Positions 57,522 to 64,000 of a DNA stretch of 64,000 nt are shown piece after piece. The notes below the pieces were generated by a model that saw nothing but the letters and a program-made list of their open reading frames with translations, was not told the DNA's origin and ran no database searches. Each line of letters opens with the position of its first letter. Position 1 is the stretch's first letter. A program made the position numbers and the translations under genes. Origin of the DNA: Sphingomonas elodea ATCC 31461 (GTDB taxonomy: Bacteria; Pseudomonadota; Alphaproteobacteria; Sphingomonadales; Sphingomonadaceae); NCBI RefSeq assembly GCF_000226955.1, contig NZ_AGFU01000067.1:1-64000 (forward strand), read 5' to 3'.

Positions 57522-57593
57522 TCTCCGCTCTTGCGGAGAACTCAAGTTGCGGTCATAGGCCGCCGCTTTGGTGCCCCGGCCGGAAGGCCGGGG
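57522..57593. repeat. Two hairpins in the rpsQ-rplN spacer
   Basis: TCTCCGC-TCTT-GCGGAGA (57522-57539) and CCCCGGCC-GGAA-GGCCGGGG (57574-57593, GNRA-type loop). The 142-base spacer is unusually long for this operon and resembles an inserted intergenic repeat. No T-tract. Confidence 0.6.
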
Positions 57594-57657
57594 TGACGCA
57601 TTAGAAACGGAACCACCGGGCGCGTCCCGGCAGGCCAAACGAGAAGGAACCGGATCG

Positions 57658-58026
57658 ATGATCCAGATGCAGTCCAATCTCGACGTCGCTGACAACAGCG
57701 GCGCGAAGCGGGTGCAGTGCATCAAGGTGCTGGGCGGGTCGAAGCGTCGCTTTGCCGGCGTGGGCGACGTTATCGTCGTCAGCATCAAGGAAGCCGCCCC
57801 CCGCGGCAAGGTTAAGAAGGGCGACGTCCACCGCGCGGTTATCGTCCGCACGGCGAAGGACATCCGCCGCACCGACGGCTCGGTGATCCGTTTCGACGGG
57901 AACGCGGCCGTGCTGGTCAACAAGAACGAGGAGCCGATCGGCACCCGTATCTTTGGCCCGGTGGTCCGCGAGCTCCGCTCGAAGGGCTTCATGAAGATCA
58001 TTTCGCTCGCCCCCGAGGTGCTGTGA
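57658..58026 (+). CDS. rplN: 50S ribosomal protein L14
   Basis: A 122-residue L14. [40 protein letters not shown] and FGPVVRELR are canonical. The stop forms TGATG with rplX. Confidence 0.98.
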   Translation: MIQMQSNLDVADNSGAKRVQCIKVLGGSKRRFAGVGDVIVVSIKEAAPRGKVKKGDVHRAVIVRTAKDIRRTDGSVIRFDGNAAVLVNKNEEPIGTRIFGPVVRELRSKGFMKIISLAPEVL

Positions 58027-58343
58027 TGGCTGCTGCCAAGATCAAGAAGGGCGACAAGGTCGTTGTCCTGTCCGGCAAGGACAAGGGCAAGACCGGTGAG
58101 GTCGTCAAGTCGCTGCCGAAGGACGACAAGGTCGTCGTTTCCGGCGTGAACATCGCCGTTCGCCACAAGAAGCCGACCCAGGGCGACCCCCAGGGTGGCC
58201 TGGTGCGCATCGAAGCGCCGCTGCATGTCTCGAAGGTCGCGCACGTGACCGCCGACGGCAAGCCCACGCGCGTCCGCTTCGAAGAACGCGACGGCAAGAA
58301 GGTTCGCGTCGCCGTCAAGACCGGGGAGGTCATCAATGGCTGA
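58026..58343 (+). CDS. rplX: 50S ribosomal protein L24
   Basis: A 105-residue L24 with a KOW motif ([20 protein letters not shown]). The ATG at 58026 is preferred over a GTG one codon earlier. Overlaps rplE. Confidence 0.97.
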   Translation: MAAAKIKKGDKVVVLSGKDKGKTGEVVKSLPKDDKVVVSGVNIAVRHKKPTQGDPQGGLVRIEAPLHVSKVAHVTADGKPTRVRFEERDGKKVRVAVKTGEVING

Positions 58344-58917
58344 CAAGTACACGCCCCGCCTGCGCAAGCTCTATGACGAGCAGATCGTCAAGGCGATGAC
58401 CGAGAAGTTCGGCTACAAGAACGTCATGGAAATTCCGCGCATCGAAAAGATCGTGCTGAACATGGGCGTTGGCGAAGCCACCCAGGACAAGAAGAAGGTC
58501 GAGCAGGCCGCTTCTGAAATGGAACTGATCGCCGGCCAGAAGCCCGTCGTGACCAAGGCGAAGAAGTCGATCGCGCAGTTCAAGCTGCGTGAAGGCATGC
58601 CGATCGGTGCGAAGGTGACCCTTCGTCGCGAGCGCATGTACGAGTTCCTCGATCGTTTCATCACGATCGCGCTCCCGCGCGTCCGCGACTTCCGCGGCCT
58701 GAACCCGAAGTCGTTCGACGGCCGTGGCAACTATGCCTGCGGCCTGAAGGAACAGCTCGTGTTCCCCGAAATCAACTATGACCGCATCGACAAGGTGCGC
58801 GGCATGGACGTGATCGTTACCACCACTGCCAAGACGGATGACGAGGCTCGCGAGCTTCTCCGTCTCTTCGGTTTCCCGTTCCCGCAGGCGGACGGCGAAA
58901 CGAAGCAGGCGGCGTAA
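58336..58917 (+). CDS. rplE: 50S ribosomal protein L5
   Basis: A 193-residue L5, binds 5S r[35 protein letters not shown] and [17 protein letters not shown] are typical. Confidence 0.98.
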   Translation: MADKYTPRLRKLYDEQIVKAMTEKFGYKNVMEIPRIEKIVLNMGVGEATQDKKKVEQAASEMELIAGQKPVVTKAKKSIAQFKLREGMPIGAKVTLRRERMYEFLDRFITIALPRVRDFRGLNPKSFDGRGNYACGLKEQLVFPEINYDRIDKVRGMDVIVTTTAKTDDEARELLRLFGFPFPQADGETKQAA

Positions 58918-58936
58918 GGAAGGAAGAACTTAAGTC

Positions 58937-59242
58937 ATGGCGAAACTGAGTTCGATCAACAAGAACGAGCGTCGCAAGCAGCTGGTGAAGAAGTACGCCG
59001 GCAAGTACGCGAAGCTCAAGGCGATTGCGAACGACGAAAGCCTGGATGAGACCGAGCGTCTCATCGCACGGCTCAAGATGGCCGAGATTCCCCGCAACGG
59101 GAACCCGACCCGCATTCGCAACCGGTGTGAGCTGACGGGTCGTCCCCGCGCTTATTACCGCAAGTTCCGTCTCGCACGTGTCATGCTGCGCGATCTGGCC
59201 AACAAGGGCCTGATCCCGGGTGTCACGAAGTCGAGCTGGTAA
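58937..59242 (+). CDS. rpsN: 30S ribosomal protein S14
   Basis: A 101-residue S14 of the long, zinc-free type. [21 protein letters not shown] and the KSSW end are typical; the short CXXC zinc form is absent. Confidence 0.98.
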   Translation: MAKLSSINKNERRKQLVKKYAGKYAKLKAIANDESLDETERLIARLKMAEIPRNGNPTRIRNRCELTGRPRAYYRKFRLARVMLRDLANKGLIPGVTKSSW

Positions 59243-59254
59243 AGGACACGCAAG

Positions 59255-59650
59255 ATGGCAGTGACCGATCCCCTGGGTGACATGCTCACCCGCATCCGCA
59301 ACGGTCAGCGCGCGCGCAAGGACTCCGTCCTCACGCCTGCGTCGAAGTTGCGTGTCCGTGTCCTCGACGTGCTTCAGCGCGAGGGCTATATCCGTGGCTA
59401 CAGCGAAGAGCAGATGGGCCCCGCGGCCGGCATCCGCATCGAGCTGAAGTATTTCGAGGGTCAGCCGGCGATCAAGCACGTCGCGCGCATCTCGAAGCCC
59501 GGCCGCCGTGTCTATTCGGGTTCGCAGGAGCTTCCGCGCGTCCGCAACGGCCTCGGCATCACGATCGTCTCGACGCCTCGCGGCGTTCTGTCCGACGCCG
59601 AAGCGCGCGAACAGAATGTCGGCGGCGAAGTGCTGGCGGAGGTGTTCTGA
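59255..59650 (+). CDS. rpsH: 30S ribosomal protein S8
   Basis: A 131-residue S8. [30 protein letters not shown] and [16 protein letters not shown] are typical. Confidence 0.98.
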   Translation: MAVTDPLGDMLTRIRNGQRARKDSVLTPASKLRVRVLDVLQREGYIRGYSEEQMGPAAGIRIELKYFEGQPAIKHVARISKPGRRVYSGSQELPRVRNGLGITIVSTPRGVLSDAEAREQNVGGEVLAEVF

Positions 59651-60183
59651 TGAGCCGCATCGGTAAGAAGCCGGTTCCCGTCCCTGCGGGCGTGACCGCG
59701 AACATCGACGGCGGGCAGATCTCGGTGAAGGGGCCCAAGGGCACCCTCACCATGCCGCTCGCGGACGACATCAAGTACGAGCTCACCGACGGCGGCATCT
59801 CGGTGCAGCCGGCGAACGAGACCAAGCGCGCGCGTGCCTTCTGGGGCATGCAGCGTACCCTGGTGCAGAACCTCGTCACCGGCGTGACCACCGGCTTCAC
59901 CAAGAAGCTGCTGATCACCGGCGTGGGCTACCGCGCTGCGTCGCAGGGCAAGGTCCTGAAGCTGCAGCTCGGCTATTCGCACGACGTCAACTTCGACATT
60001 CCCGAGGGAATCGAGATCAAGACGCCGGATCAGACCACGGTCGAGATCTCGGGCATCGACAAGCAGAAGGTCGGCCAGGTGGCCGCGGAAATCCGCCGTT
60101 GGCGCAAGCCGGAGCCCTATAAGGGCAAGGGCATCAAGTACGATGGCGAATTCATCTTCCGCAAGGAAGGGAAGAAGAAGTGA
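59650..60183 (+). CDS. rplF: 50S ribosomal protein L6
   Basis: A 177-residue L6. [27 protein letters not shown] and the C-terminal [16 protein letters not shown] are canonical. Its ATG overlaps rpsH's stop. Confidence 0.98.
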   Translation: MSRIGKKPVPVPAGVTANIDGGQISVKGPKGTLTMPLADDIKYELTDGGISVQPANETKRARAFWGMQRTLVQNLVTGVTTGFTKKLLITGVGYRAASQGKVLKLQLGYSHDVNFDIPEGIEIKTPDQTTVEISGIDKQKVGQVAAEIRRWRKPEPYKGKGIKYDGEFIFRKEGKKK

Positions 60184-60542
60184 TCAGCACCAAGGGTCTT
60201 TCGCTTTTCGAAAAGCGTCGTCGCCGCAACCGTACCGCGCTGCGTGCGCGGGCCGGTGGCCGTCCTCGTCTGTCGATCCATCGCTCGGGCAAGCACATCT
60301 ATGCCCAGGTGATCGACGACGCCGCTGGTCGCACCGTCGCCTCGGCCTCCACGCTCGAGAAGGACGTGCGTGGCCAGACCGGCGCCACGATCGCCGCGGC
60401 GCAGGAAGTGGGCAAGCGCGTTGCCGAGGCCGCCAAGGCCGCCGGCATCACCCAGGTCGTCTTCGACCGCGGTGGCTTCCTCTACCATGGTCGCGTCAAG
60501 GCGCTGGCGGAAGCCGCGCGTGAGAGCGGATTGGAGTTCTAA
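60180..60542 (+). CDS. rplR: 50S ribosomal protein L18
   Basis: A 120-residue L18, 5S rRNA binding. [20 protein letters not shown] and [21 protein letters not shown] are typical. GTG start overlapping the rplF stop. Confidence 0.98.
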   Translation: MISTKGLSLFEKRRRRNRTALRARAGGRPRLSIHRSGKHIYAQVIDDAAGRTVASASTLEKDVRGQTGATIAAAQEVGKRVAEAAKAAGITQVVFDRGGFLYHGRVKALAEAARESGLEF

Positions 60543-60544
60543 CG

Positions 60545-61258
60545 ATGGCCGATGAAATCAACACGACCGAAGCTCCGGTCGAGGCGCAGGACGCCGCCGG
60601 CCAGGAGCAGGGCAATCGCGGTGGCCGTGGCGGCCGTGGTGGCCGTGGCGGTGAGCGCGGCGAGCGTGGTGGTCGGGGCCGTGACGGCCGCGGCCGTCGC
60701 GACGACCGTCGCAACAACGAGGAACAGGGCGAGGAGCTCATCGAGAAGCTCGTCCACATCAACCGCGTCTCGAAGACGGTGAAGGGCGGCAAGCGCTTCG
60801 GCTTCGCAGCGCTCGTCGTCGTCGGCGACGGCAAGGGCCGTGTCGGCTTCGGTCATGGCAAGGCGCGCGAAGTGCCGGAAGCCATTTCGAAGGCGACCGC
60901 TTCGGCGAAGAAGGCGATGATCCGCGTTCCGCTGAAGGAAGGCCGCACGCTGCACCACGATGGCAACGGCCATTTCGGCGCAGGCCGCGTGACCGTCCGT
61001 TCGGCCCCCCAGGGTACCGGCATCATCGCCGGCGGCCCGATGCGCGCGATCTTCGAATCGCTGGGCGTGGCGGACGTGGTGACCAAGTCGGTCGGTACCT
61101 CGAACCCGTACAACATGATCCGCGCCACGTTCGAGGCACTGGGTGAGCAGACTTCGCCGAAGTCGGTCGCGCAGCGCCGTGGCAAGAAGATCGCCGACCT
61201 GCTCGGCCGCGGTGGTTCGCAGACCGCCGAGGCGGACGCTGCGGCCGTTACGGAGTAA
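60545..61258 (+). CDS. rpsE: 30S ribosomal protein S5 with Arg-Gly-rich N-terminal extension
   Basis: A 237-residue S5. The core starts about residue 62 ([20 protein letters not shown]) and contains [24 protein letters not shown]. Residues 1-60 are an extension: an acidic start, then RGGRGGRGG and further RG repeats to about residue 50. E. coli S5 is 167 residues. The extension is positively charged and probably disordered, like RGG RNA-binding tails. Confidence 0.97.
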   Translation: MADEINTTEAPVEAQDAAGQEQGNRGGRGGRGGRGGERGERGGRGRDGRGRRDDRRNNEEQGEELIEKLVHINRVSKTVKGGKRFGFAALVVVGDGKGRVGFGHGKAREVPEAISKATASAKKAMIRVPLKEGRTLHHDGNGHFGAGRVTVRSAPQGTGIIAGGPMRAIFESLGVADVVTKSVGTSNPYNMIRATFEALGEQTSPKSVAQRRGKKIADLLGRGGSQTAEADAAAVTE

Positions 61259-61264
61259 ACGATC

Positions 61265-61444
61265 ATGGCGAAGATCAAGATCAAGCAGATCGGCTCGCCG
61301 ATCCGCCGCACCAAGGATCAGCGCGCAACGCTGATCGGCCTTGGCCTCAACAAGATGCACAAGGTTTCGGAGCTCGAGGACACCCCCGAGGTTCGCGGTA
61401 TGATCCGCAAGCTGCCGCACATGGTCGAGGTGATCGAGGGCTGA
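61265..61444 (+). CDS. rpmD: 50S ribosomal protein L30
   Basis: A 59-residue L30: [16 protein letters not shown] at the start, [16 protein letters not shown] in the middle, ending MVEVIEG. Canonical length. It follows rpsE by 6 bases and is directly followed by a terminator instead of rplO. Confidence 0.97.
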   Translation: MAKIKIKQIGSPIRRTKDQRATLIGLGLNKMHKVSELEDTPEVRGMIRKLPHMVEVIEG

Positions 61445-61479
61445 GCCTTCGGTCTGCCGAACCTGGCGACAAACGAAGA

Positions 61480-61508
61480 GGGCGGTGGGCACAACCACCG
61501 CCCTTTTT
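61480..61508 (+). terminator. Strong terminator after rpmD
   Basis: GGGCGGTGG (61480-61488) pairs with CCACCGCCC (61495-61503) and is followed by TTTTT. It ends the rpsJ-rpmD transcription unit. From 61509 to 61748 I see no recognisable gene or element. Confidence 0.9.
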
Positions 61509-61748
61509 CGTTTTCGCTTCGGTGCGGCCGCGCTCGGGTGCGCATGGCGCGATCGGCGCAACGGCCGGTCGCTCGATGCGCCGGGCCGGTCCCGGGATCG
61601 GTGCACGGGCATCTCGGATCGGTGCCGTAGTCGCGGTCCGGTTCCAGCGGAGTCCGCCGCCGGAATGCGTCGCGGATGGCGACACTCCATTCTACGTACA
61701 TGGCAGCGTGCGGGTTGCGGCGCTGGTGTCCTGGGTCCCGCCCTCGGT

Positions 61749-62525
61749 TCAGCTCTCCACCCAGCCTGCGGCCTTGAGGTGCGTGACCGCCGACCGCGCG
61801 ACCGGGGCGATCACACCGTTCGTCAGGCGCACGCGCATCGATCGTGCATTGCCTTCCACAGCGGCAACGGCGTGCCGGGCCACCCACCAGGAGCGGTGCG
61901 TCCGCAGGCCTTCCGCCTGAACGGCGTCGATCGCTTGGTGCATCGGCATCAGCAGAAGGTCGGAGCCGGTGGCGCGGTGGACCCGCACATAATGATCTTC
62001 CATCTGCAGGGCGAGCACGTCACCGGCCAGCGGCGCCGCGGGCGGGGGAGGCGGCGCAGGGGCGGGGGCGGGGGCGACCGTTGCGGCCGCGGCGGATCTC
62101 CGGAGCAGGGCATGGGCGCCGAGCATCGCGACCAGGCCGATGCTCGCGGTCTGGGCGAACCACAGCGCCAGCGGGAGCTTGTGACGGGCCAGGTCCGGCC
62201 AGAGCAGCAATGCCGCCCCCCGCGTCGCCAGCGCTTCGGGGATGCTGGCCGCCAGCGTCGCTCCCAACAACGCCAGCCACCAGCGCGCGGTGTCGCCCGT
62301 TACGCGAGCGACGATCCTGCGATACGCGAAGCCATAGAGCACCATGCCGAGCAGCGTCGCACCGACCCAATAGGCGAGCAACCGGAGCGGGCCTCCGTTC
62401 AGATAGGTGCCGAAAGGCCCGAGCAGGGCGAGGACGGCGCCGGCGGCGACGGCCAGCACGACGCTTCGCGCCAACGTCGATACGCCGCGGAGGAGGGCTG
62501 GAGGGACGGACGGAGAGCGGAGCAC
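61749..62525 (-). CDS. Membrane-anchored LytTR transcriptional regulator
   Basis: A 258-residue protein. About four hydrophobic helices occupy residues 15-145, a proline-rich linker 150-165, and the C-terminus is a LytTR DNA-binding domain (LALQMEDHYVRVHRATGSDL..., HRSWWVARHAV, RVRLTNGVIAPVARS). It has no receiver domain. Such membrane LytTR regulators often pair with a partner that they inhibit or activate. It faces away from the hydrolase gene next to it. Target unknown. Confidence 0.85.
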   Translation of the reverse strand: MLRSPSVPPALLRGVSTLARSVVLAVAAGAVLALLGPFGTYLNGGPLRLLAYWVGATLLGMVLYGFAYRRIVARVTGDTARWWLALLGATLAASIPEALATRGAALLLWPDLARHKLPLALWFAQTASIGLVAMLGAHALLRRSAAAATVAPAPAPAPPPPPAAPLAGDVLALQMEDHYVRVHRATGSDLLLMPMHQAIDAVQAEGLRTHRSWWVARHAVAAVEGNARSMRVRLTNGVIAPVARSAVTHLKAAGWVES

Positions 62526-62664
62526 GCGCGTCTTCTATCGTGGGCACCGGCCGGGAAAAAGCCCGTTCGCCGGGAAGCGAACCCGTTCGCCCATTCGCGA
62601 ATGCGCGCTTTCCAGCGGGGGCTCGGGGCGATCTGGAAGGGGCAACGACCTTGTGGAGTGATGC

Positions 62665-63633
62665 ATGACCCTACGTCTATTCCTTGCCAGCTTCTTCCTG
62701 AGCGTATCGACCCTATCCGCCTCGGCCCAAGTCCAGCAGGCTGGATTCGAGCGCCGCATCACGGCGGAGGGGGTCGAAGTGGGCATCTTGTATCCCGCCT
62801 CGGGCACCCCGGTGCGTCAGCGGGTCGGGCTCGCCGAGCAGGACGTGGTCCCGGGCGCGTCGTTGCCTGGCGGCCGCCATCCGCTGATCGTCCTGTCGCA
62901 CGGCACGGGCGGCGATTTTGCCGGGCATGTCGATACGGCAGTGGCGCTGGCCAGGGCAGGGTTCGTGGTCGCGGCCCTAACCCATCCGGGGGATAACTGG
63001 CGCGACAGCCGCCGGGCCACACAGATCGAGCAGCGCCCGCCAGCGCTCAGCGCGACGATCACCTACATGCTGCGGGATTGGCCCGGGCATGCGGCGGTCG
63101 ACCCCGATCATGTCGGCGCATTCGGCTTTTCGGCGGGCGGCTTCACGGTATTGGCGGCGGCAGGCGGACGGCCTGATCTGGGCCGGCTCGGCGAGCATTG
63201 CCGCCAGCATCCAACCTTTTTCGATTGCATGCTGGTGAAGTCGCAGCCCCGCGCCGCCGTCGCGCCCTGGCCGGCGATGCAGGATTCGCGCATCAAGGCG
63301 ATCGTCGTGGCCGCCCCGGCGCTGGGCTTCGCGTTCGATCGGTCGGGTCTCGCCGACGTGACGATACCGGTCCAGCTGTGGCGTGCGGATGCGGACGAGA
63401 TTTTGCCGGCCCCTGCCTACGCCGACGCCGTCCGCGCCGCGCTGCCGCATGCGCCAGAGTTCCACACGGTGGCGGGCGCCGGGCATTTTGATTTCCTCAC
63501 CCCCTGCGCGGATCCGGCGCGCATGCCGCAGCTGTGCCGCAGTGCGCCGGGCTTCGACCGGACGGCGTTCCATCGCGCCTTCGATGGTGAAGTGGTGCGC
63601 TTCTTCCGCGCGAAGTTGATGGCAGGGCGATGA
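62665..63633 (+). CDS. Exported alpha/beta hydrolase, dienelactone-hydrolase-like
   Basis: A 322-residue protein with a signal peptide (about 1-21). LSHGTGGDFAGH (78-88) is the oxyanion region, GFSAGG (154-159) holds the nucleophile Ser156, and WRADADEI and AGHFDFL supply the probable Asp and His. It resembles the platelet-activating-factor acetylhydrolase/dienelactone hydrolase group. With the LytTR gene it interrupts the spc operon. Confidence 0.8.
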   Translation: MTLRLFLASFFLSVSTLSASAQVQQAGFERRITAEGVEVGILYPASGTPVRQRVGLAEQDVVPGASLPGGRHPLIVLSHGTGGDFAGHVDTAVALARAGFVVAALTHPGDNWRDSRRATQIEQRPPALSATITYMLRDWPGHAAVDPDHVGAFGFSAGGFTVLAAAGGRPDLGRLGEHCRQHPTFFDCMLVKSQPRAAVAPWPAMQDSRIKAIVVAAPALGFAFDRSGLADVTIPVQLWRADADEILPAPAYADAVRAALPHAPEFHTVAGAGHFDFLTPCADPARMPQLCRSAPGFDRTAFHRAFDGEVVRFFRAKLMAGR

Positions 63634-63671
63634 CATGCAGCCAGACTCGCCTGGCCGGCAGCAATCAAGAG

Positions 63672-63700
63672 TCGACATTCCCGCCGCTCGCCGCTATGAG
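63672..63700 (+). promoter_or_regulatory. Likely promoter for rplO
   Basis: TCGACA (63672-63677), 17 bases, TATGAG (63695-63700): five and four matches to the consensus. It begins about 50 bases before rplO and would restart ribosomal transcription after the insertion. Confidence 0.5.
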
Positions 63701-63750
63701 CCCGCCCTTCCCATTAACGCGCGACAAAAGCGAAAGCGAGTGCACACATC

Positions 63751-64000
63751 ATGAAGCTGAACGAACTCAACGACAACCAGGGCGCCCGTCATCGCCGCAT
63801 GCGCATCGGCCGTGGTATCGGCTCGGGCAAGGGCAAGACCGGCGGCCGCGGCGTCAAGGGTCAGAAGAGCCGCGAAGGCGTCTCGATCAAGGGCTTCGAG
63901 GGCGGTCAGATGCCGCTCCACATGCGTCTGCCGAAGCGTGGCTTCAACAACATCTTCGCCAACGACTATGCCGAGGTGAACCTGGGCGAGATCCAGAAGG
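63751..64000 (+). CDS. rplO: 50S ribosomal protein L15 (3' end outside window)
   Basis: The first 83 residues of L15: [42 protein letters not shown] and [17 protein letters not shown] are canonical. The reading frame runs to the end of the window. Confidence 0.97.
   Translation, partial: MKLNELNDNQGARHRRMRIGRGIGSGKGKTGGRGVKGQKSREGVSIKGFEGGQMPLHMRLPKRGFNNIFANDYAEVNLGEIQK

Noticed and set aside
61318-61887. A minus-strand frame over rpmD and the following gap, with an internal start MYVEWSVAIRD
   Set aside because: It runs antisense through rpmD and its terminator; no motif or ribosome site.

Overview
The window is a contiguous piece of a GC-rich Gram-negative chromosome that looks like Sphingomonas or a close relative (Alphaproteobacteria, Sphingomonadales). 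The reasons are four TonB-dependent receptors (two of the large oligosaccharide type common in sphingomonads and Caulobacter), a FecI/FecR pair, a bacteriophytochrome with an HWE-type kinase, a bactofilin, a tryptophan-halogenase-like flavoprotein beside a receptor, and str-S10-spc ribosomal operons with many GTG starts and ATGA/TAATG overlaps. I assign the family from gene content, not from a search. I recognised no tRNA, rRNA, CRISPR array or insertion sequence.

Layout, left half. 1-2.2 kb: the 3' part of an autotransporter with Ig-like repeats. 2.5-10.5 kb, minus strand: an apparent pectin-use and surface-signalling locus (pectinesterase, esterase, STN-type receptor, FecR, ECF sigma factor, sugar porter). 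10.7-17.1 kb, plus strand: carboxylesterase B, a second large receptor and a flavin halogenase. 17.1-21.3 kb: DUF2946 protein, a metal-type receptor and a PepSY membrane protein. 21.3-22.2 kb: a PH-domain and an EF-hand protein. 22.3-26.8 kb: purB, then heme oxygenase and bacteriophytochrome directly abutting. 26.9-29.5 kb: cupin, LysR and a divergent zinc alcohol dehydrogenase with a perfect palindrome between the last two. 29.5-31.9 kb: an overlapping operon of an Lgt paralogue, a radical SAM enzyme with extra cysteine motifs and a small membrane protein. This is the best candidate here for an undescribed system.

Layout, middle. recO, leuB, a GT2-GtrA glycosyltransferase, an Old Yellow Enzyme, a PMT-like glycosyltransferase, metZ, apaG and a short LysR. 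A folded repeat then supplies the stop codons of the two genes it separates. The vitamin B12 operon (btuB, btuF, btuC, btuD, minus strand) follows, led by a clear cobalamin riboswitch, then a bestrophin, a small membrane protein, a frameshifted DUF4142 lipoprotein and a bactofilin.

Layout, right. From 47.4 kb to the end are rpsL-rpsG-fusA-tuf and then the S10/spc genes from rpsJ to rpmD. The order is standard but with three oddities: large palindromes in the str spacers, a 364-base structured gap with a terminator between rpsJ and rplC, and a 2.3-kb insertion (LytTR regulator plus alpha/beta hydrolase) between rpmD and rplO. The insertion is preceded by a strong terminator and followed by a promoter-like sequence for rplO. 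The window ends inside rplO.
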